A stretch of DNA of 20,421 nt from CBCPMX01 sp965120355. Lineage in GTDB: Bacteria > Bacillota > Clostridia > Oscillospirales > Oscillospiraceae. The stretch's first letter is position 1; each line of letters opens with the position of its first letter. The stretch is taken from contig CBCPMX010000054.1 in assembly GCA_965120355.1 (NCBI GenBank), positions 1-20,421 on the forward strand, in the 5' to 3' direction. Below, in pieces: positions 13,519 through 20,421 of the stretch. The position numbers were made by a program, and so were the translations under genes. Under the pieces are notes generated by a model. It did no database searches. It was not told the origin of the DNA and saw nothing but the letters and a program-made list of their open reading frames with translations.

Positions 13519-14970
13519 TTAGTTTACAGCATCTGTTTCCATGGAAGAGAGCACCCACAGGGCGTTGGCGATAGCGGCGCGGGTCATGGGGGCGGTGGGG
13601 GAAAGCGCGCCCTGGTCGTCACCGGAGATCATGCCCGCAGCTACAGCCCAGCCCATGGCATCAGCAGCCCAGGCATCAATTTGCGCAGCATCACTGTAGA
13701 GACTCAGGTCCACATCTTCGCCGCCGGATGCTTTACAGAATCGGTACAAAATGGTGGCGACCTCCTGCCGGGTGGCGGATTTTGCCGGTTCCAAACCAGT
13801 ATCTGTACCGTTGAGGATCCCTTGGCTGACAGCCCAGACCATGGCGTCATAGGCCCAGTCAGCTACACTTTCCCCGTCGGAAAAGGCGGAGAGATTTCCG
13901 GACGTCTCCGGTGATCCGGCCAGACGGTACAGAATGGTTGCCAGTTGCTGGCGGCTGACCTCGCCGTCCAGACCGAAATAGCCGGTGCTGAGACCATTCA
14001 TAATGCCGTTGGCATAGACATATGCCACAGCATCGGTATACCAAGCACCGTCCAATACGTCTGCGAAAATCTCGCTGATGGGTGTCTCCGTTTCTTCTGG
14101 GGCAGCCGCTGCAGCAAGGAGGGCGGCAATCTTGTCATCCTCAATGGCGATCTGAGAGAATGTCAGCGTCTGTGCTGCCGTTCCGCCTTCTGTGTCCAGA
14201 ACGACGATTCCCAACTCGCCGGGCTGGCCGGTGATGTACAGATCCACAGAGGGTGTGTCCAATTCCTCTGCGCCCATACAGACAATATAGGTACAGCCGG
14301 CTTCCCGCAGAGCTTCTGCCTGTGCCTCTATAGCCTCTGCCAAAGCCTCACCGGTCAGAACGGTTTCCTGCGCACTCTGATCCGCCTCTTCGCCGGAGGA
14401 ATCCGAATCTGTGTCTGGCGTCTCCGGACTGTCTGCCGCTTCAGCATCCGCTGCGGTTGCAGGTGTGACACCGATGAGGCCAAGCAGAACTCCTTCCGAG
14501 CCTTCCACTGTGAGACTGGTTTGAACGATGGGTTCGCCGTCTGCGGTCAGATTGACGCTGATGACTGGCACGCTCAGGGTGCTCAATTCTGCCGTCCGCT
14601 CATTGCTTCCCAGGACAACGGCGTCATAGTTTGCAGCCTCCAGCAGGGTGAAGATCATGTCATGGTCGCTGTCTCCGAGGAAGTTGCCGGTGTCTGCCAA
14701 CACCACCGACGCGCCGGTCTGTGCAATGGCGGTTTTTGCGGCAGCAACCTTGGCATAACCCTCCAGGCTGCCCTGCGCGCCGCCAGTATACAGGAGCACG
14801 ACTACGCCTGTAAAATCGTCGTTCGATTCTTCAAGTTCTCCGCCGCCAGTTTCCTCCGTCTCGTCCGTCTGTGCAGATGCGTCTGTGGTGGTTTCCCCTG
14901 CTGCAAATGCACAAACGCTGAGTGAAAACAGCAGTGCCAAAGCCAGCAGCACAGAGATGATCTTTTTCAT
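13519..14970 (-). CDS. Secreted SLH-domain protein with degenerate 5'-nucleotidase-like N-terminal domain
   Basis: 483 residues. Signal peptide at 1-24 (ends AFA-A), acidic Thr/Glu linker to ~52, then a domain at about 53-290 laid out like the metallophosphoesterase half of secreted 5'-nucleotidases: VVVLLYTGGAQGSLEG (61-67 in place of TND-x-HG), VLADTGNFLGD (93-96 in place of DAGD), YDAVVLGSNE (121-124 in place of GNHE), VPVISVNL at 134-141. The metal-binding Asp/His residues are mostly lost, so catalysis is unlikely. Three SLH repeats follow at about 302-355, 362-415 and 424-475 (FADV...WYTDAVAYVYANGIMNG type), which anchor proteins to secondary cell wall polymers. GGAGG lies 11 bases before ATG 14970. 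Divergent from pepC. Role: cell-surface structural or ligand-binding protein (inference). Confidence 0.82.
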   Translation of the reverse strand: MKKIISVLLALALLFSLSVCAFAAGETTTDASAQTDETEETGGGELEESNDDFTGVVVLLYTGGAQGSLEGYAKVAAAKTAIAQTGASVVLADTGNFLGDSDHDMIFTLLEAANYDAVVLGSNERTAELSTLSVPVISVNLTADGEPIVQTSLTVEGSEGVLLGLIGVTPATAADAEAADSPETPDTDSDSSGEEADQSAQETVLTGEALAEAIEAQAEALREAGCTYIVCMGAEELDTPSVDLYITGQPGELGIVVLDTEGGTAAQTLTFSQIAIEDDKIAALLAAAAAPEETETPISEIFADVLDGAWYTDAVAYVYANGIMNGLSTGYFGLDGEVSRQQLATILYRLAGSPETSGNLSAFSDGESVADWAYDAMVWAVSQGILNGTDTGLEPAKSATRQEVATILYRFCKASGGEDVDLSLYSDAAQIDAWAADAMGWAVAAGMISGDDQGALSPTAPMTRAAIANALWVLSSMETDAVN

Positions 14971-15011
14971 GTTGTGGGCACCTCCAAAAGGGTTTCAATG
15001 ATACTGCTCAC

Positions 15012-15040
15012 AGTGTAGCGTTTTTTTGTCAAAAAGGCAA
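15012..15040 (-). promoter_or_regulatory. Promoter of the SLH protein gene
   Basis: Minus-strand TTGCCT (15035-15040), 17-base spacer, TACACT (15012-15017), 42 bases before the ATG. Moderate match to sigma-A consensus. Confidence 0.5.
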
Positions 15041-15109
15041 GTCCCAGTGTGAATTTCCAACCGATGCAGCGGCGGTTCCTGCCGGAATTGTACATGAACC
15101 GGTCGAAAG

Positions 15110-15138
15110 TTGACAAGCTTTTGGAGCGGTGCTATAAT
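15110..15138 (+). promoter_or_regulatory. Consensus promoter of pepC
   Basis: TTGACA (15110-15115), 17-base spacer, TATAAT (15133-15138): an exact sigma-A consensus, the best promoter in the window, about 70 bases before the ATG. Confidence 0.9.
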
Positions 15139-15158
15139 ACTCTAACGTAAAAAACATA

Positions 15159-15175
15159 TTTCCCTTATAGGGAAA
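15159..15175 (+). promoter_or_regulatory. Palindrome in the pepC leader
   Basis: TTTCCCT-TAT-AGGGAAA, 7-bp arms and 3-base centre, about 20 bases after the -10 and 34 bases before the start codon. It could be a repressor site just downstream of the transcription start or a small RNA hairpin. Confidence 0.45.
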
Positions 15176-15208
15176 ATAGGAAAAAATTGTTGGATAGGAG
15201 AAGCACCC

Positions 15209-16552
15209 ATGAGCAGTACAAAGCATATCACCAACCAGCAGCTTCAGCAATATTCCGACGCTTTCTATAGTAGCAGAGCCAACGTTGTGGCGGCCAATGC
15301 GGCAACGAAGAGCGGCGTGTTAGAGGCAGCCACGGATTACAAGGCTGTGCGGAAGTTGCCGTATTCCTTTTCTGTCGACCTGGAACAGGGTTCTATTACG
15401 TCCCAGAAATCCAGCGGCCGCTGCTGGATCTTCGCGGCATTGAATACGCTGCGCTATGAAGTGATTCACAAATGGAATCTGAAGGATTTTGAATTTTCTC
15501 AGAATTACATCTTCTTTTATGATAAGCTGGAAAAGGCGAACTATTTCCTGGAGAGCGTCCTGCAGACACTGGACGAGCCGGTGGATGGGCGGCTGTATTC
15601 GTATTTGAATTCCGCACCGCTGAACGATGGCGGGCAGTGGGATATGTTCACCAACATTGTAGAGAAATACGGCGTCGTCCCGAAGGAAGCGTTCCCGGAG
15701 ACGGCCAATTCCGGCAACTCCAGATTTTTCTCCTCGTATCTGACTTCCAAGCTGCGGGAATTTGCCATTGAGCTGCGCAATGCCAGCGCGCAGGGCGCCA
15801 GTGAGGAAGCACTGCGGGAGCAGAAGGCCAAGCAGCTGGAGACGGTCTATCGCATTCTGGTGATTTCCCTGGGTGAACCGCCCAAGACCTTTGACTTCAC
15901 GATCCATACCAAGGACGGAAAGGTTTTGCAGGAGCATCAGATTACGCCGCAGGCATTTCTGGAAAAATATGTGCCGCTTCAGTTGAGCGATATGGTGGGC
16001 CTGGTCAATGCGCCAGCCTCCAATAAGCCCTTTAACCGGACATATACGGTGAAATTCCTGGGGAATGTGGCCGAGGGACATCCGGTAAAGTACCTGAATC
16101 TGCCCATTGAGACGGTGAAGGCCGCTGCTGTGGCGCAGTTGAAGGACGGCCATCCGGTGTGGTTTGGCTCTGACTGCGGCAAGTTTGCCCTGCGCGGAGA
16201 AGGCTTGTTTGATCGTGGCAGCGTCCGGGTGGAGGATCTGTTCGATTTGACCTACGGGTTCACCAAGGGCCAGCGCCTGGAGTATGGCGACAGCGCAATG
16301 AACCATGCTATGGTCTTCCTGGGCGTCAATCTGGATCAGGATGGCAAGCCGGACCGTTGGCGTGTGGAAAACAGCTGGGGACCGGACGCGGGCCACAACG
16401 GCTATTACATTGCTTCCGACAGCTGGTTTGACGAATTTGTCTATCAGGTAGTTGTGGACCGGAAGTATCTTGACGCCGAGGTACTGAAGCTTCTGGAGCA
16501 GCCGCCCATTGCGCTGGAGCCTTGGGATCCCCTGGGGTCTTTGGCAGACTAA
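15209..16552 (+). CDS. pepC: Aminopeptidase C / bleomycin hydrolase (peptidase C1B)
   Basis: 447 residues, the usual family length. A cytoplasmic cysteine aminopeptidase that trims N-terminal residues from imported peptides, normally as a hexamer. The papain-type triad is intact: QKSSGRCWIFAALN carries the oxyanion Gln66 and catalytic Cys72, MNHAMVFLGV carries His366, VENSWGP carries Asn388. The N-terminal region (ITNQQLQQYSDAF) and the ending near ALEPWDPLGSLAD fit the family, whose C-terminal tail reaches into the active site. ATG 15209 follows AGGAG. Monocistronic, between an exact consensus promoter and a perfect terminator. Upstream of an amino acid importer on the opposite strand, so both serve amino acid supply. 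Confidence 0.96.
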   Translation: MSSTKHITNQQLQQYSDAFYSSRANVVAANAATKSGVLEAATDYKAVRKLPYSFSVDLEQGSITSQKSSGRCWIFAALNTLRYEVIHKWNLKDFEFSQNYIFFYDKLEKANYFLESVLQTLDEPVDGRLYSYLNSAPLNDGGQWDMFTNIVEKYGVVPKEAFPETANSGNSRFFSSYLTSKLREFAIELRNASAQGASEEALREQKAKQLETVYRILVISLGEPPKTFDFTIHTKDGKVLQEHQITPQAFLEKYVPLQLSDMVGLVNAPASNKPFNRTYTVKFLGNVAEGHPVKYLNLPIETVKAAAVAQLKDGHPVWFGSDCGKFALRGEGLFDRGSVRVEDLFDLTYGFTKGQRLEYGDSAMNHAMVFLGVNLDQDGKPDRWRVENSWGPDAGHNGYYIASDSWFDEFVYQVVVDRKYLDAEVLKLLEQPPIALEPWDPLGSLAD

Positions 16553-16562
16553 ATAGTGTGTA

Positions 16563-16600
16563 AAAAAAGTTCAGGCCGGATAACCGGCCTGAACTTTTTT
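16563..16600. terminator. Bidirectional intrinsic terminator after pepC
   Basis: A 17-bp arm pair, AAAAAAGTTCAGGCCGG (16563-16579) and CCGGCCTGAACTTTTTT (16584-16600), loop ATAA. A-run before and U-run after make it a terminator on both strands; it can also stop the amino acid operon, which ends at 16690. Confidence 0.93.
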
Positions 16601-16689
16601 GCGAGAACGGCAGAAAATCATGAAGCCCATGCTTCTCTCCGCTGAAAGATTGGATAAACTGCTTTGCAGCGTGCCTGTAAAATACAGCG

Positions 16690-17379
16690 CTATTTCACCC
16701 GTGCGCCTGCGGCGCGCCGCTTCTGTAGGTACCGCACAATGCACGATAACGTAAAGTTCACTACAAAATACAACAACGTGGCGAAGATGAACAGCAGGAA
16801 TACGTCTAACACGGTGATTTGCCGCCCTACAACGTTATAGAAAATACTCATGAGATTTTTGGTGCGGAACAGAAGCTCTGCCACGGCAACTTGGGCCATG
16901 AAGGAGGTGTCCTTCACCACAGTGATGATTTGGCTGAGCATGGTGGGAACAATACGACGGAAACACTGGGGCAAAATGATGTACCACAGGGTGCCGGCCA
17001 TCGTGAAGCCCTGGGAGTGAGCGGCTTCAAACTGGCCCTTGGGAATGGCATTCAAACCGCCGCGAACGATTTCCGCCATCATAGCAGACGTGAACAGCAC
17101 ATAAGCCATGGTGCAGCGGGCCCAATCGCTGGGCAGTGGGGCGGCAATGTAGCATACCATAACCCACAGCAGATTTGGGGTATTCCGGAACCATTCAATA
17201 TAGGCCCCGGCCAGTTTTCGCAGGGGTTTGGGTGCGTAGGAGCGGATCAGGCCAAGAATTGTGCCGAACACAATGGACAGCGCAATGGCGATGACCGCTA
17301 CCCGCAGAGTGATGGCAAAGCCCTTGAGCAGATAGGTCAGGATTGCGGGCGTAAACAGGTCGCGTAGATAGCTTACCAT
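16690..17379 (-). CDS. Amino acid ABC transporter permease (HisM/GlnP family)
   Basis: 229 residues, integral membrane half of a polar amino acid importer. Hydrophobic segments include ~15-45 (LLKGFAITLRVAVIAIALSI) and several later ones. The EAA loop that contacts the ATPase reads IPKGQFEAAHSQGFTMAGT, followed by IILPQCFRRIVP, the His/Glu/Gln permease pattern. Start ATG 17379 overlaps the stop of the other permease by one base (TAATG), so the two are coupled and likely form a heterodimer. Last gene of the operon; a basic tail (KRRAAGARVK) ends it. Substrate specificity is set by the binding protein. Confidence 0.93.
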   Translation of the reverse strand: MVSYLRDLFTPAILTYLLKGFAITLRVAVIAIALSIVFGTILGLIRSYAPKPLRKLAGAYIEWFRNTPNLLWVMVCYIAAPLPSDWARCTMAYVLFTSAMMAEIVRGGLNAIPKGQFEAAHSQGFTMAGTLWYIILPQCFRRIVPTMLSQIITVVKDTSFMAQVAVAELLFRTKNLMSIFYNVVGRQITVLDVFLLFIFATLLYFVVNFTLSCIVRYLQKRRAAGARVK

Positions 17380-18098
17380 TATGCCATCACCTCCGTTTCC
17401 GCAATTTCTTCAGTTTTCTGGATGTCCTGATTCTTTAATTTTTCTTCGTATTTCCGCGCCCAGATGGACAGGGGGAAACACAGACAGAAGTAGAGAATGC
17501 CGCTGATCAGGTAGGCGGGACCGTAGCTGGCGTTGCCGTTGGTGGCCCAGTTGTTGGCCACATACATCAAATCGCCGCCGGCTACCATGGCCAGTACCGA
17601 AGTGTTTTTAATTAAGTTGACGCATTGATTGACCAAAGGGGGCAGGATGATTTTCACAGTCTGTGGCAGGATAATCAGCAGCATGGTCTGCAAATAGGTA
17701 AACCCTTGGGAATAAGCAGCTTCTGTCTGCCCAGCCGGGATGGACTCAATTCCTGCCCGGACGACTTCAGAGATGTAGGCGCCGGTATACACACCTACGC
17801 ACAGCACTCCGCAGGCGAAAGCTGGCAGAGAGATGCCGGCATAGGGCAGGGCAAAAAATACAAAAAACAGCTGAATCATCAGCGGCGTATTCTGAAAGAA
17901 CTCTACATAGATTCTGGCGATGACTCTGGGGAGCCGGTGATGGGAGGAGGACATCAGGCCGAAGATGACGCCCAGCACAAGAGCCAGGATCAGGGCCAGT
18001 ACTGCAGCCTCCAATGTGGTGAGAAAGGCCCGGAGCAGCAGCGGCCATTCGCTGAACAGCCTCTGCCAGCGCCACGGGGTCAGTATCTGTTCGATCAT
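17379..18098 (-). CDS. Amino acid ABC transporter permease (HisQ/GlnP family)
   Basis: 239 residues, second membrane subunit. The N-terminus has a short amphipathic stretch (MIEQILTPWRWQRLFSEW), then membrane segments beginning PLLLRAFLTTLEAAVLALIL. The EAA loop is IPAGQTEAAYSQGFTYLQT with IILPQTVKIILP after it; the pair with the next permease is clearly paralogous. The C-terminus is acidic (QKTEEIAETEVMA). Start chosen at ATG 18098 because AAGGAGG lies at 18109-18115; the frame extends 30 bases further to 18128 but without a better ribosome site. Preceded by a 310-base gap after the binding protein gene that carries two hairpins. Confidence 0.93.
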   Translation of the reverse strand: MIEQILTPWRWQRLFSEWPLLLRAFLTTLEAAVLALILALVLGVIFGLMSSSHHRLPRVIARIYVEFFQNTPLMIQLFFVFFALPYAGISLPAFACGVLCVGVYTGAYISEVVRAGIESIPAGQTEAAYSQGFTYLQTMLLIILPQTVKIILPPLVNQCVNLIKNTSVLAMVAGGDLMYVANNWATNGNASYGPAYLISGILYFCLCFPLSIWARKYEEKLKNQDIQKTEEIAETEVMA

Positions 18099-18408
18099 AG
18101 CGGAAAAACCTCCTTGAGACGGGGTCAAACTCCGTCAGGGGCACCCCGCCAGCTGGCAGGATGCTCCTGACGGAGCCGGAACAGATGTTCCGGCTCAGCT
18201 TGCCGGCCGCTGTATTTTGATCTGCTCGGGCGAAATGAATTCGCTCAGTATCATTCGCAGACCCTTGCGCAGCAAGGATTCGCGAATTTGACGGCGCTGT
18301 TGCTGTGCCGGATTTTCAAAGAGCGAAAAGCCGGCTGCCTGCCCGGGCTTTGCATCCGAAAACGGTCTTGTAATCGTGGTTTGCCGACAGTCTGAAATAA
18401 AGCGTTCT
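18099..18408. other. 310-base gap within the amino acid operon
   Basis: Between the binding-protein stop and the first permease. It contains two overlapping strong stems (18130-18196), a small CCTTGC-GCA-GCAAGG hairpin (18263-18277), and a minus-strand open frame at 18195-18458 that starts inside the binding-protein gene, has no evident ribosome site and no recognisable family. I do not call that frame a gene. The stretch from about 18200 to 18400 may be a dispersed intergenic repeat; this needs a genome comparison. Confidence 0.5.
18130..18196 (-). promoter_or_regulatory. Two overlapping hairpins between binding-protein and permease genes
   Basis: First in the transcript, GAGCCGGAACA-GA-TGTTCCGGCTC (18173-18196), an 11-bp stem. 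Next, CTCCGTCAGG (18130-18139) with CCTGACGGAG (18166-18175), a 10-bp stem whose loop contains GCCAGCTGGC. The stems share bases 18173-18175, so they compete in part. TTTG follows on the minus strand. Binding-protein operons often place such structures here to keep binding-protein mRNA more abundant than permease mRNA; that role is inferred. Confidence 0.6.
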
Positions 18409-19320
18409 TCAGCCTGTAAACGAAGCAGCCACGCCGTTGTCGGAAATGAGCTGATCAATGGTGCCGTCAGACAGCCAGGTGTTGATCAGATCATCCAGAT
18501 ATTCGGCCAGACCGGTGTTGGCCAGGGCTGTGGCAATGCCGTATTCCTGGGGAGAGAAGCGAATGGAATCCAGGATTTCCACAGAGTCGTCCAAATAGCC
18601 GGACAGGATGGAGCCGTCCACACAGAATGCATCAACACGGCCGGCGTCCAGCGCAGTTTTAATTTCGGGATAGGTGGCGTATTCGGAGAAATTGTCCTCC
18701 TTGGTCAGGGTGACACCATTTTCTGCAGCGGCAGCAATGAGCGCTTCCATGGAGGTGGAGCCGGTAGAGACGCCAATCACCTTACCTTCCAGATCGGCAT
18801 AATCCGAAATGCCGCTGTCTGTCTTCACCAGCAGAGAGACGGCGTCTGTGTAGTAAGGCGTGGTGAAGTTCCAGCTTTCCTTGCGCTCGTCGGTGATGGT
18901 GAAGGTGGCGATGACCATGTCAATATCGCCGGAGTCCAGCAACTGGCCGCGGGTAGCGGCGGTAACAGCAGTGAATTCCACATCCGAAACGCCCAGGGTT
19001 TCAGCGATTTTATAGGCCAGATCGATCTCCATGCCGCTGTATTCCTCAGTCAGTACATCCTGATAGCCAAAACCGGGAACGTCGGACTTGACGCCCACGC
19101 GCAGTACGCCGCGATCTACGATGGCCTGCACGTCTTCGGCAAGGGCTGCCTCTTCAGTGGATTCAGAAGGTTCACTGACCTCGGTGGACTCGCTGGCTTC
19201 AGCAGATTCGCTGGCGTCCGCAGAGGTGGTGGTTTCGGTAGTGCTGTCGGAGCCGCAGGCGGCCAGGGCAAAACACATGGCGGCGGCCAAAAGCAAGGCA
19301 ATCAATTTCTTCCATTTCAT
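18409..19320 (-). CDS. Amino acid ABC transporter substrate-binding lipoprotein (SBP family 3)
   Basis: 303 residues. Signal peptide MKWKKLIALLLAAAMCF with lipobox LAAC, lipid-attached Cys22, then a Ser/Thr/Glu-rich linker to about residue 60. The binding domain opens VLRVGVKSDVPGFGYQD and has MEIDLAYKIAETLG, ATFTITDERKESWNFTTPYY and GKVIGVSTGSTS, all landmarks of the glutamine/glutamate/polar amino acid binding family. It captures the ligand at the outer face and delivers it to the two permeases encoded downstream. ATG 19320 follows AGGAGG. Set 80 bases after the ATPase gene. The exact amino acid cannot be fixed by eye; an acidic or polar one is likely. Confidence 0.93.
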   Translation of the reverse strand: MKWKKLIALLLAAAMCFALAACGSDSTTETTTSADASESAEASESTEVSEPSESTEEAALAEDVQAIVDRGVLRVGVKSDVPGFGYQDVLTEEYSGMEIDLAYKIAETLGVSDVEFTAVTAATRGQLLDSGDIDMVIATFTITDERKESWNFTTPYYTDAVSLLVKTDSGISDYADLEGKVIGVSTGSTSMEALIAAAAENGVTLTKEDNFSEYATYPEIKTALDAGRVDAFCVDGSILSGYLDDSVEILDSIRFSPQEYGIATALANTGLAEYLDDLINTWLSDGTIDQLISDNGVAASFTG

Positions 19321-19400
19321 ACAAGTATCCTCCTATACATAGTCAAAGATTGTCGGGATGTATTCTTGCAGACACGTCATTGTGTCAGGACAAGTGAACC

Positions 19401-20126
19401 TTAGCGCAGAATTTTGCTCAAAAACAGCTTTGTGCGCTCTTCGGTGGGATTGGTAAAAAAGTGCTCCGGAGAACCCTCTTCCACAATGCGGCCGTCGTCC
19501 ATGAAGATGACCCGGTCGGCCACCTGGCGGGCGAAGCCCATTTCATGGGTGACGATGACCATGGTGATGTTTTTCTCGCTGGCCAGACGGACCATAACGT
19601 CCAGTACCTCCTGAACCGTCTCCGGATCCAGGGCAGAAGTGGGCTCGTCGAACAGGATGATCTTGGCCCGGGAGCAGAGCGCCCGGGCAATGGCCACGCG
19701 CTGCTGCTGGCCGCCGGACAGGGTGGCGGGATAGCTGGAGGCTTTTTCCTGGAGACCAACGATACCTAAATATTTAAAAGCGCGTTCTTCTGCCTCCGCT
19801 TTGGGAACCTTCTGGAGCTTGATAGGCGCCAGAGTCAGATTTTCCAGAACGGTCTTGTGGGGATAGAGGTTGAATTGCTGAAACACCATGGCAGTGGATT
19901 TGCGCACCAGTTCCGTCTTGTTCTTGTGGGTGAGCTGCTGGCCGTCAATATAGACTTCGCCGGAAGTGGGCTCTTCCAGAAAATTCATGCACCGCACAGT
20001 GGTGCTCTTGCCGGAGCCGGACGGTCCGATAATGACCAGCTTTTCTCCTTCTGCAACCTGGAGGTTGACATCCTTCAAAACGTGGAGGCTGCCGAAAAAC
20101 TTGTTGACGTTGACCAACTTGATCAC
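19401..20126 (-). CDS. Polar amino acid ABC transporter ATPase (GlnQ/HisP family)
   Basis: 241 residues, exactly the GlnQ-type size. All ATPase motifs are present in order: GPSGSGKST (Walker A), VFQQFNLYPHKT (Q-loop), LSGGQQQRVAIARAL (signature), IILFDEPTSALDPE (Walker B and D-loop), VTHEM (H-loop). It powers import of the amino acid bound by the lipoprotein encoded next. Start: the open frame begins at ATG 20177, but the extra residues (MQDIFLSIHFQRKETLS) are unlike the family. A GTG at 20126 has AAGGAG at 20136-20141, nine bases away, and gives MIKLVNVNKFFGSLHVL, the usual GlnQ beginning. First gene of the operon, with its own strong promoter. Confidence 0.95.
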   Translation of the reverse strand: MIKLVNVNKFFGSLHVLKDVNLQVAEGEKLVIIGPSGSGKSTTVRCMNFLEEPTSGEVYIDGQQLTHKNKTELVRKSTAMVFQQFNLYPHKTVLENLTLAPIKLQKVPKAEAEERAFKYLGIVGLQEKASSYPATLSGGQQQRVAIARALCSRAKIILFDEPTSALDPETVQEVLDVMVRLASEKNITMVIVTHEMGFARQVADRVIFMDDGRIVEEGSPEHFFTNPTEERTKLFLSKILR

Positions 20127-20207
20127 GGAAAGCGTCTCCTTCCTCTGAAAATGAATTGATAAAAAAATATCCTGCAAAAATTTTAATGATGTAAATTAAG
20201 TGTTTCT

Positions 20208-20236
20208 ATTATACAAGGAATCTTGTACTTCGTCAA
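20208..20236 (-). promoter_or_regulatory. Promoter of the amino acid importer operon
   Basis: Minus-strand TTGACG (20231-20236), 17-base spacer, TATAAT (20208-20213). The leader to the GTG start is about 75 bases, AT-rich, without a T-box or riboswitch that I can recognise. Confidence 0.85.
20212..20227. promoter_or_regulatory. Palindrome inside the promoter spacer
   Basis: TACAAG-GAAT-CTTGTA, 6-bp arms and 4-base centre, lying between the -35 and -10 boxes and touching the -10. A protein bound here would directly govern the importer promoter. Confidence 0.5.
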
Positions 20237-20421
20237 CTGTTGGAAAGAACTAAAATTCATAAAATTTTTCGCAGGAAATTGAGATCAATTAGAACAGTAA
20301 TACATGTGAATGCAATAAAAATAAAAATTTCATAAAAAGCTACTTCTTTCGCGTGCGTGCAGATGGGGGCCCCGAAATGGTGCGGAACTGGGAAAATGCA
20401 GGATTTGCGAAATAAGATGCA
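20237..20421. other. AT-rich non-coding region at the window end
   Basis: Upstream of the importer promoter. Mostly A/T runs, then a GC-richer patch with GGGGCCCC near 20366. I see no gene, RNA or repeat that I can support; a gene beyond the window may begin or end nearby. Confidence 0.5.

Noticed and set aside
13945..14925. Plus-strand 326-codon frame opposite the SLH protein gene
   Set aside because: Cys-rich antisense translation, no ribosome site, no family; the minus-strand signal peptide and SLH repeats are unambiguous.
18195..18458. 87-codon minus-strand frame spanning the binding-protein end and the operon gap
   Set aside because: It starts inside the binding-protein gene without a ribosome site and matches no family; treated as a possible repeat instead.
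20127..20177. ATG-initiated extension of the importer ATPase
   Set aside because: The GTG at 20126 has an ideally placed AAGGAG and yields the standard family N-terminus; the extension adds 17 unrelated residues.
20127..20210. Riboswitch or T-box in the leader of the amino acid importer
   Set aside because: The leader is only about 75 bases, AT-rich, and lacks T-box or known aptamer landmarks.
1..20421. CRISPR array, integrase, transposase, toxin-antitoxin or phage defence genes
   Set aside because: No regularly spaced repeats and no such protein motifs were seen on either strand.

Overview
The window looks like a chromosomal segment from a gut-type anaerobic Firmicute of the Oscillospiraceae / Flavonifractor-Oscillibacter kind. 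This is inferred, not proven. The signs are moderately high GC coding DNA with AT-rich promoter gaps, strong AGGAGG ribosome sites, sigma-A type promoters, an SLH-domain surface protein, a PadR-DUF2812 pair, and LipO-like and PepC proteins typical of that group. No tRNA, rRNA, CRISPR array, insertion sequence or phage gene was seen.

Layout: 81-668 is a TetR-type regulator closed by a strong hairpin. 885-3749 (+) is a tightly overlapping three-gene unit: a GT28/MGDG-synthase-like glycosyltransferase, a NodB-type polysaccharide deacetylase with an N-terminal membrane anchor, and an LPG-synthase-TM/UPF0104 flippase-like membrane protein. It reads as a glycolipid or lipid-linked glycan making, trimming and moving module. 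4000-9005 (-) is a four-gene catabolic-looking cluster, transcribed in the order flavodoxin-like protein, SnoaL/NTF2-like protein, Fe-S old-yellow-enzyme/FAD oxidoreductase (BaiCD/BaiH and dienoyl-CoA reductase type), and MaoC-like double hot-dog protein. It diverges from an orphan lipoprotein solute-binding protein (9231-10988 +). Both directions have good promoters, and a nested palindromic AT-rich element lies between them. The gene content resembles steroid/bile acid-type chemistry without being the bai operon. This is the best candidate for an undescribed system here.

11224-11706 (+) is a small two-TM protein of unknown function. 11764-13285 (-) is a PadR regulator translationally coupled to a DUF2812 membrane protein. 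13519-14970 (-) is a secreted SLH protein whose N-terminal half looks like a metal-site-dead 5'-nucleotidase/metallophosphoesterase. It diverges from pepC (15209-16552 +), a C1B aminopeptidase with a perfect consensus promoter. 16690-20126 (-) is a complete polar amino acid ABC importer: ATPase, binding lipoprotein, permease, permease. Nested hairpins lie between the binding-protein gene and the permeases, and a palindrome sits inside the promoter spacer.

Functional picture: envelope glycolipid handling on the left; a putative reductive/dehydrating pathway for an unknown cyclic or unsaturated substrate, possibly sensed or bound outside the cell by the orphan lipoprotein, in the centre; peptide and amino acid acquisition (PepC plus ABC importer) on the right. 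Functions come from motif reading alone; no database search was run.
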